Origin: Cauispirillum nitrogeniifigens
Lineage (GTDB): Bacteria; Pseudomonadota; Alphaproteobacteria; Rhodospirillales; Rhodospirillaceae
DNA length: 64,000 nt
Assembly: GCF_049800675.1 (NCBI RefSeq)
Contig: NZ_JBLOOT010000005.1
Coordinates: forward strand, 186,001-250,000
Direction of reading: 5' to 3'
Shown here: positions 17,069 to 26,134 of the stretch, piece after piece
How the letters are laid out: each line of letters opens with the position of its first letter
Numbering within the stretch: the first letter of the stretch is position 1
Position numbers and translations under genes: made by a program
Notes under the pieces: generated by a model
Databases searched by the model: none
What the model saw: only the letters and a program-made list of their open reading frames with translations
What the model was told of the DNA's origin: nothing

Positions 17069-18532
17069 TTACGACTCGACGCGGTAGTTCGGGGCTTCGC
17101 GGGTGATGGTCACGTCGTGGACGTGGCTTTCGCGGAAGCCGGCCGAGGTGATGCGGCGGAACTTGGCGTTGGTCTGCATGTCGGCGATGGTGCGGTTGCC
17201 GGTGTAGCCCATGGCCGCCTTCAGGCCGCCCATGAGCTGGTGGATGATCTGCCCCACCGGGCCCTTGTAGGGAACGCGGCCCTCGATGCCCTCGGGCACC
17301 AGCTTGAGGTTGTCGCGCACTTCCTGCTGGAAGTAGCGGTCGGCCGAGCCGCGCGCCATGGCGCCCAGCGACCCCATGCCGCGATAGGACTTGTAGGAGC
17401 GGCCCTGGTAGAGGATGACCTCGCCGGGGCTTTCATCGGTGCCCGCCAGCAGGGAGCCGATCATCACCGTGTCGGCGCCCGCCGCCACCGCCTTGGCGAT
17501 GTCGCCGGAGAACTTGATGCCGCCGTCGGCGATCAGGGGCACGCCCTCGGCCGCGCAGACCTCGCGCACCTCGACGATGGCCGACAGCTGCGGCACGCCG
17601 ACGCCGGCGACGATGCGGGTGGTGCAGATGGAGCCCGGCCCGATGCCGACTTTCACCGCGTCGGCACCGGCGCCGATCAGGGCGCGGGCGGCGTCCGGGG
17701 TGGCGATGTTGCCGGCGACGATCTGCACCGACGACGACATCCTCTTGATCGCCGAGACGGCGGTGATGACGCCCGCCGAATGGCCGTGGGCGGTATCGAC
17801 GATGATCACGTCGACGCCGGCGTCGATCAGCGCCTCGGCCCGGCGCAGGCCGTCCTCGCCCACGCCGGTGGCGGCGGCGACGCGCAGGCGGCCCTTCTCG
17901 TCCTTGCAGGCGGTCGGATAGGTCTGCGCCTTTTCGATGTCCTTGACGGTGATCAGGCCGATGCAGCGATAGGCATCATCGACCACCAGCAGCTTCTCGA
18001 TGCGGTACTTGTGCAGCAGGGTCTTGGCTTCCTGCTGGCTGACGCCCTCGCGCACCGTGACCAGATTGTCCTTGGTCATGTACTGGGACACCGGCTTGGC
18101 CATGTCGTTGGCGAAGCGGACGTCGCGGTTGGTCAGGATGCCCACCAGCTTGTCGCTGCCGCGCTCGACCACCGGAATGCCCGAGATGCGGTAGTCGGCC
18201 ATCATCTGGAGGGCATCGGCCAGCGGCTGGTCGGGGCGGATGGTCAGCGGGTTGACCACCATGCCGCTCTCGAAGCGCTTGACCCGGCGGACTTCCTCGG
18301 CCTGCTCCGGCGGCTCCATGTTCTTGTGGATGACGCCGATGCCGCCGGCCTGGGCCATGGCGATGGCCATGCCGCTTTCGGTGACGGTGTCCATGGCCGC
18401 CGAGACGAGCGGGATGCCCAGCTCGATGGTCCGGGTGAACCGGGTCCGGGTGACGGCCTGGGCAGGCAGGACATCCGACGCCGCCGGCACCAGCAGCACG
18501 TCGTCAAAGGTCAGAGCCTCGGGGAATCGCAT
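17069..18532 (-). CDS. guaB: Inosine-5'-monophosphate dehydrogenase
   Basis: 487 residues from the ATG at 18530-18532; an upstream in-frame start would reach into the promoter. The barrel begins with ALTFDDVLLVPA, two CBS domains follow at about residues 95-210, and the catalytic Cys lies in GPGSICTTRI. The flap region and GGIKFSGDIAKA loop are present. It oxidises IMP to XMP with NAD+, the committed step of GMP synthesis, in the cytoplasm. It is a single-gene unit with its own promoter and a palindromic element after the stop. Confidence 0.97.
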   Translation of the reverse strand: MRFPEALTFDDVLLVPAASDVLPAQAVTRTRFTRTIELGIPLVSAAMDTVTESGMAIAMAQAGGIGVIHKNMEPPEQAEEVRRVKRFESGMVVNPLTIRPDQPLADALQMMADYRISGIPVVERGSDKLVGILTNRDVRFANDMAKPVSQYMTKDNLVTVREGVSQQEAKTLLHKYRIEKLLVVDDAYRCIGLITVKDIEKAQTYPTACKDEKGRLRVAAATGVGEDGLRRAEALIDAGVDVIIVDTAHGHSAGVITAVSAIKRMSSSVQIVAGNIATPDAARALIGAGADAVKVGIGPGSICTTRIVAGVGVPQLSAIVEVREVCAAEGVPLIADGGIKFSGDIAKAVAAGADTVMIGSLLAGTDESPGEVILYQGRSYKSYRGMGSLGAMARGSADRYFQQEVRDNLKLVPEGIEGRVPYKGPVGQIIHQLMGGLKAAMGYTGNRTIADMQTNAKFRRITSAGFRESHVHDVTITREAPNYRVES

Positions 18533-18571
18533 GGAGGGGCACCTCAATAGGGGGTGAGCAAGGTGCGCGCC

Positions 18572-18599
18572 ATCATACACAGAAAAGTCCCGGTGCCAA
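18572..18599 (-). promoter_or_regulatory. Candidate guaB promoter
   Basis: On the minus strand TTGGCA (18594-18599) and TATGAT (18572-18577) are separated by 16 bp and lie about 40 bp upstream of the guaB ATG. Both boxes are close to sigma-70 consensus. Confidence 0.55.
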
Positions 18600-18696
18600 G
18601 CAACAGGAAAACCGTTTTGTCAAGGGCCGGGGTTGCGCCGGACGCGGGGCTTGGAAGGGGGGATGACGGGGGGAACCGGGGTGCCCGCCCCTCCCC

Positions 18697-19458
18697 TTAC
18701 TCCTCGGCCTTGCCCCGGAAGCCCTGGGCGATGACGTACATTTCCGCCGAGTCCTTGCGGCTGGCCGGGGGCTTGGCGTGGCGCACGGTGGCGCAAGACT
18801 TCTTCATGCGGTCGAGCAGTTCGTTTTCCGTGCCGCCCTGGAACACCTTGCACATGAACGAGCCGCCCGGCGCCAGCACTTCCTCGGCGAAGGCCCAGGC
18901 GACTTCCAGCAGTGCGACGATGCGCAGGTGGTCGGTCTTGGGGTGGCCGGTGGTCGGCGCGGCCATGTCCGACATCACCAGATCGGCCTTGCCGCCCAGG
19001 GCTTCCTTGAGGCGGTCGGGCGCCGTGGGGTCGAGGAAGTCCATGGTCAGGCAGGTGGCGCCCGGCACCGGCTCCCATTCCAGGATGTCCAGGCCGACGA
19101 CGCTGCCGCCGCCGGGCTGGTCGGCGCGCACGCGCTCGACGGCGATCTGCGTCCAGCCGCCCGGCGCGGCGCCCAGGTCGACCACCTTCATGCCCGGCTT
19201 GAGCAGGCCGAAGCGTTCGTCCAGTTCCATCAGCTTGAAGGCGGCGCGGGAGCGCAGGCCGCGCTGCTTGGCCTCCAGCACGTAGGGGTCGTTGAGCTGG
19301 CGGTGCAGCCAGTTGGTCGACGATGTCTTGCGCCCGCGCGCGGTCTTGACCCGCACTTCCAGCAGGCGGCCGGTGGTGGTCGTGGTGCCGCGCTTGCGCT
19401 GCAACGTCGGCTTGGCGGGGCCGCCTTTTCCAGAACCGCCCTTGGTCGTCTTGCTCAC
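18697..19458 (-). CDS. rlmE: 23S rRNA 2'-O-methyltransferase RlmE (FtsJ)
   Basis: 253 residues from the GTG at 19456-19458, which has an AGGA site upstream; the longer open frame is antisense to ppx. After a basic, Gly/Thr-rich N-terminal extension of about 45 residues comes the FtsJ fold: SAM motif VVDLGAAPGGWTQIAVE, the catalytic Asp in DLVMSDMAAP and the catalytic Lys in FMCKVFQG, with the Lys of RSRAAFKL upstream. It methylates U2552 of 23S rRNA in the assembling 50S subunit. The basic extension is longer than in E. coli. It follows ppx by about 23 bp on the same strand, suggesting co-transcription. Confidence 0.93.
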   Translation of the reverse strand: MSKTTKGGSGKGGPAKPTLQRKRGTTTTTGRLLEVRVKTARGRKTSSTNWLHRQLNDPYVLEAKQRGLRSRAAFKLMELDERFGLLKPGMKVVDLGAAPGGWTQIAVERVRADQPGGGSVVGLDILEWEPVPGATCLTMDFLDPTAPDRLKEALGGKADLVMSDMAAPTTGHPKTDHLRIVALLEVAWAFAEEVLAPGGSFMCKVFQGGTENELLDRMKKSCATVRHAKPPASRKDSAEMYVIAQGFRGKAEE

Positions 19459-19481
19459 TGTCGTTCCTATGGCAGGGGGTG

Positions 19482-20630
19482 TCAGGCCGGCATCAGCGCG
19501 GCGTCGGGTTCGGCGCCCTGGCCGGAAACGCCGCTCATGAGGTCGAGCAGCATGCCTTCGCGCAGGCCCCGGTCGGCCACCCGCAGCGAGCCCATGGGCC
19601 AGGTCTCGCAGATGGCTTCCAGGATGGCGCAGCCGGCCAGCACGAGGTCGGCCCGCTGCGGCCCGATGCACGGGCTGTCGGCGCGCTGGCGGTGGCTCAT
19701 GGCGGCCAGCCCCCGGCTGAGGCTGTGCACGGCGGCGAAGTCGATGACCAGGCCGTCGACGGCGGCGCGGTCGTAGCGGGGCAGGCCCAGGTGCAGGCCG
19801 CCCAGCGTGGTGACGGTGCCCGAGGTGCCGAGCATCTGCGCCCGCCCGTCGGCAACCACCCGGCCGATGCGGTGGCGGGCCTCGAACGGCGCCAGTTGGG
19901 CGCGGACGTGGTCGACCACGGTGCGATAGGTGCGCTCCCCCAGGTCGCCGCCGCCGCAGGCCTCGGCCACCGTGACGACGCCCAGCGGCAGGGTGGTAAA
20001 GCCCTCCACGCAGGGGAACGGGCTTTCGGTCAGCTTGACCCACAGCAGTTCGGTCGACCCGCCGCCGATGTCGAACACCAGGGCATAGGGATGGTCGCGG
20101 CGCAGCAGGCTGGCGCAGCCGGTCAGGGCCAGACGGGCTTCCTCGCTGGCGGTGATGCACTCCAGGGCCATGCCGGTCTCGCGGCGCACGCGGGCCAGGA
20201 ACTCCGGGCCATTGACGGCGCGGCGGCAGGCCTCGGTGGCGACGTTGCGCGAGGCGGTGACGCCCCGGCGCTCCATCTTGTCGACGCAGCGCTTCAGCGC
20301 CTCGATGGTGCGCTCCTGGGCGGCGGCGGACAGGCAGCCGGTGGAGGCCAGCCCCTCGCCCAGGCGGGTGATGCGGGAATAGCTGTCGATGACGCGGAAG
20401 GTCTCCCCCTCCGGGCGGGCGATCAGCATGCGGCAGTTGTTGGTGCCCAGGTCGATGGCCGACAGCACCGCCCCGTCCGGGTGCCGCCCGGCGCAGGGGA
20501 GGACGGGAAACGGCGGCGGCGCGGCGGGACGTGCGGCGCGCCCCGGTCGGCCCGGCGCGGGACGACCGGGCGCCGGCGCGACGGCGCCATCCGCCGTCCG
20601 CTTTCCCCGTTCACCGCCCAGATGACCCAT
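19482..20630 (-). CDS. ppx: Ppx/GppA-family phosphatase
   Basis: 382 residues from the ATG at 20628-20630 (AGG eight bases upstream); an in-frame ATG at 20684 is an alternative. After a Pro/Arg/Gly-rich N-terminal stretch of about 55 residues, the actin-like ASKHA fold shows its two phosphate loops, AIDLGTNNCRMLIA and VFDIGGGSTELLWV. Members hydrolyse polyphosphate and/or the pppGpp gamma-phosphate. The protein is the short form without the C-terminal HD-type region of E. coli Ppx. Which substrate it prefers cannot be decided from sequence. Confidence 0.88.
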   Translation of the reverse strand: MGHLGGERGKRTADGAVAPAPGRPAPGRPGRAARPAAPPPFPVLPCAGRHPDGAVLSAIDLGTNNCRMLIARPEGETFRVIDSYSRITRLGEGLASTGCLSAAAQERTIEALKRCVDKMERRGVTASRNVATEACRRAVNGPEFLARVRRETGMALECITASEEARLALTGCASLLRRDHPYALVFDIGGGSTELLWVKLTESPFPCVEGFTTLPLGVVTVAEACGGGDLGERTYRTVVDHVRAQLAPFEARHRIGRVVADGRAQMLGTSGTVTTLGGLHLGLPRYDRAAVDGLVIDFAAVHSLSRGLAAMSHRQRADSPCIGPQRADLVLAGCAILEAICETWPMGSLRVADRGLREGMLLDLMSGVSGQGAEPDAALMPA

Positions 20631-20851
20631 GAAGCACCTGCCCCGACTGCCTGCGTTGCCGATTGATCGCCGCCTTTCCGCCATGTTACCGGCTTCCCCC
20701 GCGGCGCGAAAGCCCCCTCGCCAACCCGCCGCCATCTGGACAAGGTGCGATTTTTCGACAAAAAGGACTTGGCAGACCCGGAACCCTGTGATACTTCAAG
20801 CGCCCTCGACGCGATGGGGCGACAGCCGCCCCGCAGCAACGGGGTCCCTGG

Positions 20852-20925
20852 TGGGGGATAGTTTAATGGTAGAACCGCGGACTCTGACTCCGCTAGTCCT
20901 GGTTCGAGTCCAGGTCCCCCAGCCA
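20852..20925 (+). tRNA. tRNA-Gln (anticodon CTG)
   Basis: A 74-nt cloverleaf. Acceptor arms TGGGGGA and TCCCCCA pair perfectly, the anticodon stem GCGGA/TCCGC encloses the loop CTCTGAC (anticodon CTG, reading CAG), the T arm holds GGTTCGAGTCC, and CCA is encoded. A clear terminator follows at once. Confidence 0.95.
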
Positions 20926-20929
20926 ACAG

Positions 20930-20964
20930 AAACCCGGCGGCGCCTCTGGCCCGCCGGGTTTTTC
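20930..20964 (+). terminator. Intrinsic terminator of the tRNA-Gln gene
   Basis: AAACCCGGCGG and CCGCCGGGTTT form an 11-bp stem with a 10-nt loop, running into a T run; this begins five bases after the tRNA CCA end. Confidence 0.85.
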
Positions 20965-21057
20965 CTTTCCCGACCGCCCCTTGGCTCCGGCCACCCCCGG
21001 CAACGCGCGGGCTGGCGCGGCGTTTCCTTCCTGGGACAGTCTGTTGGAGGGAGCACC

Positions 21058-21231
21058 ATGAAAGCCTTCGCCCTCGGTGCCGTGTTCGCCGCCCTGTTCG
21101 CCGTCCTCGCCGCCGTCGTCTTGCAGACGATGGCCGCCAAGCCGGCCTATCAGGCGTATTCGTCGCCCTATGCGCGGGTCGGCCACGACGCCACCGCCGA
21201 TGCGCGGGGCTTCATGGCCGAAGCGCAATAG
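21058..21231 (+). CDS. Small single-TM protein
   Basis: 57 residues with a strong ribosome site (GGAGGGAGCACC before the ATG). Residues about 3-24 form one hydrophobic helix (FALGAVFAALFAVLAAVVLQ), followed by a hydrophilic tail containing two Tyr-rich segments and an acidic end. It could be a membrane-anchored small protein or a cleaved exported peptide. It converges on the formate dehydrogenase operon with a 10-bp gap. Family not recognised. Confidence 0.65.
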   Translation: MKAFALGAVFAALFAVLAAVVLQTMAAKPAYQAYSSPYARVGHDATADARGFMAEAQ

Positions 21232-21241
21232 CCCCTGCCCC

Positions 21242-22300
21242 TCACTCCCCCGGTGCCGGGTGGCCGCCGGGGGTGGTGCCGGGCGCGCGGCCGGAACTGC
21301 TGCCGGTGCTGCTGTCGGCATGGCCCTTGCGGACCTGATCCTGGTACCACGCGCCATGGTGCTCGCGGGCCCAGTTCTCGTCGACCCAGCCGCTGCCCAT
21401 GGCGTCGAAGGCGCCTTCCATGCCCAGCGTGCCGATGTAGATGTGGGCGACGATGCCGGCGATGAGGATCGCCGCCAGGATGCCGTGGATGACGTGCACG
21501 ACCTGCATGCCGCCAACCCCGGTGACGCTGAACGGCGTCATCATCATCACCCCGGTGACGGCCAGCCCGGCGCCGACCAGCACGATGGTCCAGAACATGG
21601 CCTTCTGCCCGGCGTTGAAGCGTCCGGCGTCGACATGCTGGCCGTCGCGGGACATCAGCCCGCCCATGGTCCTGATCCAGCGCGCGTCGGCGCGGTTGGG
21701 AATGTTGTCCCTGATCCACAGGGCGATGATCAGCACCAGACCGAGGACAAACGGCAGGCTGAGGAAGTTGTGGAGGGTCGCCGAGACATCGGCCAGCCCC
21801 GAATAGGCGCGGTGGCCGACCAGCGGAATGAACAGGGTGCGGCCGAAGGTGACGATCATGCCGGTGAGGGCCAGGAACAGGAAGCTGACCGCCGTCAGCC
21901 AGTGGGCGAAGCGGTCGACGCCGTTGAAGCGCAGCACCCGCCGCCCCGACACTCCGCCGCGAATGCGGATGCGGCCACGGATGAAGTAGAAGCCGAACAC
22001 CGCCACCAGCATCAGCAGGAACAGCCCGCCGATCACCCACGGCAGGGTGTTCTGGCGCCATTCGCGCCATTCCCGCCCCTCGGGCTGCACCAGCACCGAC
22101 AGCTTCTGGTCGGGAATGCTGATGAACCCGCGCACCTGATCCTCGGTGCCCTCGTAGAGCTGCACCTCGGTCTTGGAGGTGGCGGTGTTGCGGCCCGGCT
22201 CGTTGAGCATCTGCGCCCACGCCGCCGTCCCGCCGGGGGCGGCGGGCACGGCGACGACGCACAGCAGGGCCAGGGCGGCGGCGAGGACGAACCGGGGCAT
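21242..22300 (-). CDS. fdhC: Formate dehydrogenase cytochrome b556 (gamma) subunit
   Basis: 352 residues. A signal-like N-terminal segment and a periplasmic stretch of about 60 residues precede a first TM near residue 88, then four TM helices of the FDH gamma/cytochrome b fold. Haem-ligand His candidates are in DRFAHWLTAVSF, TLHNFLSLPF and VVHVIHGILA. This longer form, with an extra N-terminal domain, is common in proteobacterial FDHs. It takes electrons from the iron-sulfur subunit to membrane quinone. It is the last gene of the operon, 47 bp after fdhB. Confidence 0.92.
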   Translation of the reverse strand: MPRFVLAAALALLCVVAVPAAPGGTAAWAQMLNEPGRNTATSKTEVQLYEGTEDQVRGFISIPDQKLSVLVQPEGREWREWRQNTLPWVIGGLFLLMLVAVFGFYFIRGRIRIRGGVSGRRVLRFNGVDRFAHWLTAVSFLFLALTGMIVTFGRTLFIPLVGHRAYSGLADVSATLHNFLSLPFVLGLVLIIALWIRDNIPNRADARWIRTMGGLMSRDGQHVDAGRFNAGQKAMFWTIVLVGAGLAVTGVMMMTPFSVTGVGGMQVVHVIHGILAAILIAGIVAHIYIGTLGMEGAFDAMGSGWVDENWAREHHGAWYQDQVRKGHADSSTGSSSGRAPGTTPGGHPAPGE

Positions 22301-22347
22301 GGGCGGTCTCCTTACTCTTTACTCTGGCGGGCTCTGGACTGGCGGAC

Positions 22348-22992
22348 TCAGGATTGGCGGCGGCCGTCGCGGCCGTAGGGGACGAAGGGCGTGCCCTCGT
22401 CATCACTGCCGTAGGCCGTGGTCCAGCCCGGCGCCGGCAGGCCGTAGCCGCGCCGCACGATGCGCTCGCTGTAGATGTCGGCCAGCACCTCCTGGTCGCC
22501 GGCCATCAGCGAGCGGGTCGAGCACATCTCCGAGCACAGCGGCAGCTTGCCCTCGGCCAGCCGGTTGGAGCCGTATTTCTGGTATTCCTCGGGGCTGCCG
22601 TCGGCGCCCGCCGGGCCGCCGGCGCAGAAGGTGCACTTGTCCATCTTGCCGCGCGACCCGTAGTTGGTCGCCTGGGGGAACTGCGGGGCGCCGAAGGGGC
22701 AGGCGTAGAAGCAGTAGCCGCAGCCGATGCAGATGTCCTTGTCGTGCAGGACCACGCCATCGTCGGTTTGCAGGAAGCAGTCCACCGGGCAGACGGCGGC
22801 GCACGGCGGATCGGAGCAGTGCATGCACGACATGGAGATGGAGCGCTCCGCCCCCGCCTGGCCGTCGTTGAGGGTGATGACCCGGCGGCGGTTCATGCCC
22901 CAGGGAACCTCGTGCTCGTTCTTGCAGGCGGTGACGCAGGCGTTGCACTCGATGCACCGCCCGCTGTCGCACAGGAAGGACATGCGGGCCAT
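22348..22992 (-). CDS. fdhB: Formate dehydrogenase iron-sulfur (beta) subunit
   Basis: 214 residues with four cysteine clusters typical of the FdnH/FdoH-type four-4Fe-4S subunit: CIECNACVTACKNEH, CSDPPCAAVCPVDC, CIGCGYCFYACPFGAP and a later CTFCAGG with a distal Cys. It wires electrons from the molybdopterin subunit to cytochrome b556. It lacks the C-terminal TM anchor of E. coli FdnH, as in many shorter homologues. It lies 10 bp after fdhA. Confidence 0.95.
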   Translation of the reverse strand: MARMSFLCDSGRCIECNACVTACKNEHEVPWGMNRRRVITLNDGQAGAERSISMSCMHCSDPPCAAVCPVDCFLQTDDGVVLHDKDICIGCGYCFYACPFGAPQFPQATNYGSRGKMDKCTFCAGGPAGADGSPEEYQKYGSNRLAEGKLPLCSEMCSTRSLMAGDQEVLADIYSERIVRRGYGLPAPGWTTAYGSDDEGTPFVPYGRDGRRQS

Positions 22993-23002
22993 GGGGATCT
23001 CC

Positions 23003-25891
23003 TCAAGCCGGTTCGATGCGGCACAGCGTGACCTTGGTCTCCTGCATGAAAGTGACCGGGTCGTAGCCGTAGGTGGTGACGCCGTTGCAGGGCTCGCCGA
23101 GAACGATGGGGTCGGCGCCCTCCGGGTAGTGCGCGCGCAGGCTCTCGCCCTGCCAGTAGCCCGAGAAGTGGAACGGCATGAACACCACGCCCGGACCGAC
23201 GCGGTTGGTGACCAGGGCCATGACGCGGGCGCGGGCGTCGTTCTCCGGGCCGTGCACCCACATGGGCTGGCCGTGGCGGATGCCCAGGCGTTCGGCGTCG
23301 GCCGGGTTGACCTCGGCGAACATGGTCTGCTGCAACTCGGCCAGCCAGCGGTTGGAGCGGGTTTCCTCGCCGCCGCCCTCGTACTCGACCAGGCGGCCCG
23401 ACGTCAGGACCATGGGGAACTGCGCGATCACGTCGCGGTCGACCAGACCCTTTTGCAGGGACTCGGCGAGGTGCGGCAGGCGGAAGTCGCGGCGGTCGGG
23501 GATGGCCGGGTAGGTGCTCACCAGATCGGGCCGCGAGGTGTAGATGGGTTCGCGGTGCACCGGCACCGGGTCGGGCAGGTTCCACGCCAGGGCGCGGGCC
23601 TTGGCGTTGCCGTAGGGCGCGCAGCCGTGCTTCAGGGCGACGCGGATGATGCCCATGGACAGGTCGGTTGACCAGCTCACCTTGTCGACGTCGCCGCCGC
23701 CGATGGCCTGGATCACCGCCATTTCCTCGGCCGTGAGATCCTTGTCCCAGCCCAGCTTGCGCAGCACCGCCATGGTGAACTCGGGATAGCCGTCCTCGAT
23801 CTCCGATCCCTTGGAATAGGAGCCCTCGGCCAGCAGGTTGACCCCTTCGTGTTCCACCCCGAAGCGGGCGCGGAAGGTGCCGCCGCCCTCCATGACGTGG
23901 CGCGAGGTGTCGTAAAGAACGTGCGAGCCGGGATGCTTCAGCTCCGGGTGGCCCCAGCACGGCCACGGCAGGCCGTAGTATTCGCCCTTCAGCGGTCCCT
24001 GGGTGGCCTGCATGGTGATCTTGTCGAAGTCGGCCTGGTGCTGCATGTGCAGCTTCAGCCGTTCCGGCGACTGGCCGGTGTAGCCGGTGGACAGGCAGCC
24101 GCGGTTCATCTCGCGCAGGATGTCCTCGGGCAGCGGGCGGTTGTCCTGCACGGCGATGTTCTTGAACAGCTCCGGCGCCATGCCCAGCTTGCGGGCCAGC
24201 AGGTACATGATCTCGTAGTCGTCCTTGGACTCGAAGATCGGCGGCACGATCTGCTGCCCCCATTGCATGGAGCGATTGGAGCAGGTGCGCGACCCCGACG
24301 TCTCGAACTGGGTGCACGCCGGCAGGATGTAAGTGTTGTCGCGCCGCTGCGGCAGCGCGGCGAAGGTGGTCGGGTGCGGGTCGGCGATGACCAGCAGTTC
24401 CAGCTTGTCGATGGCCTTCATCATCTCGGGCATGCGGGTGACGGTGTTGCCGCCGTGGCCGAAGCACAGGAAGGCGGTGAGCGGGCTGGGCTGTTCGATG
24501 GCGGCGCCGGTGGTGTTGACGGCGTCGAACCAGCGGGTGGTGGGGATGCCCTTGGCCTCCATCAGCTCCTTGGACCCGAAGCGCTTCTGGAGCCACTCGT
24601 AGTCCACTTCCCACACCCGCGCCCAGTGCTTCCAGGCGCCCTCGGCCAGGCCGTAGTAGGACGGCAGGGTGGAGACGTCGAGGCCGAAGTCGGTGGCCCC
24701 CTGGACGTTGCAGTGGCCGCGATAGATGTTGGCCCCGCCCCCGGCAATGCCGATGTTGCCCAGCGCCAGTTGCAGGATGCTCAGGGCGCGGACATTGGCG
24801 GTGCCGACGGTGTGCTGGGTCACGCCCATGCACCAGATCAGGCTGGCCGGGCGGTGGGTGTTCAGAAGCTCGGCGATGTGGCGAAGCTGTTCGCCGGGCA
24901 CGCCGGAGACGCGCTCGACTTCCTCGGGGTGCCACTTGGCGACCTCGGCACGCACCGCCTCCATGCCGTAGACGCGCTGCCGGATGTACTCCTTGTTCTC
25001 CCAGCCGTTCTCGAAGATGTGCCACAGGATGCCCCACACCACCGGGATGTCGGTGCCGGGGCGGATGCGCACATAGTCGGTGGCGTGCGCCGCCGTGCGG
25101 GTGAAGCGCGGGTCGATGACGACGAAGGGGGCGCGGTTGCGCTCCTTGCCGCGCAGCATGTGCTGCATGGCGACGGGGTGCGCCTCGGCCGGGTTGCCGC
25201 CGATGATCAGCAGCATCTTCGACACCTGGAGGTCGTTGTAGCTGTTGGTCATGGCGCCGTAGCCCCAGGTATTGGCGACGCCGGCGACGGTGGTGGAGTG
25301 GCAGATGCGGGCCTGATGATCGACGTTGTTGGTGCCCCAGAACGCCGCCAGCTTGCGGTAGAGATACGCCCCTTCGTTGGAGAACTTGGCCGAGCCCAGC
25401 CAGAACACCGAGTCCGGTCCGTGGCGGCCGCGGATGTCGAGCAGCTTGTCGCCGATCTCGTCGATGGCCTGATCCCAGGTGATGCGCTGCCAGGCGCCGT
25501 CGACCAGCTTCAGCGGATACTTCACCCGCCGGTCGCCCTTGACCACCTCGCGCACCGAGGCGCCCTTGACGCAGTGGGTGCCCTGGTTGATGGGGCTCTC
25601 CCAGCCCGGCTCCTGGCCGACCCAGACGCCGTTGCGGACCTCGGCGATAACCGTGCAGCCGACCGAACAGTGGGTGCAGATGTTCTTGCGGTACTCGATC
25701 TCGGCCCCCGGCACCGCCGCCGGGACGGCGGCGGCCGGACGCACCACGCCGGGACCAAGGGGAAGGGCGGCCAGCCCGCCGGCGGCGGCGCAGGTTCCCT
25801 TGAGGAAGTCGCGGCGGTCGAGAATCCCGGCGGGGGCGCCACCCGACAGCGACGGGCGGGAGCGGCGGGGCGAGGAACGGCGGATCAGCAT
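23003..25891 (-). CDS. fdhA: Formate dehydrogenase catalytic (alpha) subunit, Cys type
   Basis: 962 residues. A twin-arginine signal (DRRDFLKGT with a following hydrophobic Ala/Gly stretch) lies at about residues 27-50, so the enzyme is exported folded to the periplasm. A 4Fe-4S motif CTHCSVGCTV follows, and the active-site metal ligand falls in ARICHSTTV: Cys where E. coli FDH-N and FDH-O have selenocysteine. Mo/W-bis-MGD domains fill the rest. It oxidises formate to CO2. It follows the small Tat-signal protein gene by 13 bp, in one operon with a chaperone and the beta and gamma subunits. Confidence 0.96.
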   Translation of the reverse strand: MLIRRSSPRRSRPSLSGGAPAGILDRRDFLKGTCAAAGGLAALPLGPGVVRPAAAVPAAVPGAEIEYRKNICTHCSVGCTVIAEVRNGVWVGQEPGWESPINQGTHCVKGASVREVVKGDRRVKYPLKLVDGAWQRITWDQAIDEIGDKLLDIRGRHGPDSVFWLGSAKFSNEGAYLYRKLAAFWGTNNVDHQARICHSTTVAGVANTWGYGAMTNSYNDLQVSKMLLIIGGNPAEAHPVAMQHMLRGKERNRAPFVVIDPRFTRTAAHATDYVRIRPGTDIPVVWGILWHIFENGWENKEYIRQRVYGMEAVRAEVAKWHPEEVERVSGVPGEQLRHIAELLNTHRPASLIWCMGVTQHTVGTANVRALSILQLALGNIGIAGGGANIYRGHCNVQGATDFGLDVSTLPSYYGLAEGAWKHWARVWEVDYEWLQKRFGSKELMEAKGIPTTRWFDAVNTTGAAIEQPSPLTAFLCFGHGGNTVTRMPEMMKAIDKLELLVIADPHPTTFAALPQRRDNTYILPACTQFETSGSRTCSNRSMQWGQQIVPPIFESKDDYEIMYLLARKLGMAPELFKNIAVQDNRPLPEDILREMNRGCLSTGYTGQSPERLKLHMQHQADFDKITMQATQGPLKGEYYGLPWPCWGHPELKHPGSHVLYDTSRHVMEGGGTFRARFGVEHEGVNLLAEGSYSKGSEIEDGYPEFTMAVLRKLGWDKDLTAEEMAVIQAIGGGDVDKVSWSTDLSMGIIRVALKHGCAPYGNAKARALAWNLPDPVPVHREPIYTSRPDLVSTYPAIPDRRDFRLPHLAESLQKGLVDRDVIAQFPMVLTSGRLVEYEGGGEETRSNRWLAELQQTMFAEVNPADAERLGIRHGQPMWVHGPENDARARVMALVTNRVGPGVVFMPFHFSGYWQGESLRAHYPEGADPIVLGEPCNGVTTYGYDPVTFMQETKVTLCRIEPA

Positions 25892-25904
25892 GGCACCTCC
25901 GCGA

Positions 25905-26132
25905 TCACAGGCGGTTCAGGGCGTAGTAGCGCTCAATCCAGTCATTGGGGCGATAGCGGCCGCGCGTCTCCTCGGCCCGCCGGTGGCCCTCCCCGGCGCC
26001 CTGCGCCGACGCCGGAGTCGCCGCCAGGGGCAGCGCGGCCATCGCCCCGGCGCCCAGGCCGATGCCGATCAACACCTCGCGGCGGCTGCGGACGGCCGGC
26101 GCCGTCGCCGGGTCGGGCTTGGAACGGGGCAT
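25905..26132 (-). CDS. Small Tat-signal protein of formate dehydrogenase operons
   Basis: 75 residues from the ATG at 26130-26132. A twin-arginine-type N-terminus (RSRREVLIGIGLG) and hydrophobic core end at ATPASAQG, then a short hydrophilic tail ends in WIERYYALNRL. Small Tat-targeted proteins of this form regularly precede fdhA in bacterial FDH operons; their role is unknown. The start lies 2 bp after the chaperone stop codon, and the gene is 13 bp before fdhA. Confidence 0.85.
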   Translation of the reverse strand: MPRSKPDPATAPAVRSRREVLIGIGLGAGAMAALPLAATPASAQGAGEGHRRAEETRGRYRPNDWIERYYALNRL

Positions 26133-26134
26133 GG

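Noticed and set aside
18618..18623. TTGACA (minus strand) as a second guaB -35
   Set aside because: No acceptable -10 at 16-18 bp; the TTGGCA-N16-TATGAT pair nearer the gene is better.
20629..21057. Plus-strand open frame running through the tRNA-Gln gene into the small TM protein
   Set aside because: It reads through a tRNA and its terminator; the real start at 21058 has its own strong ribosome site.
23003..25891. Selenocysteine (TGA) in formate dehydrogenase
   Set aside because: The reading frame is uninterrupted and the active-site position reads Cys in ARICHSTTV.
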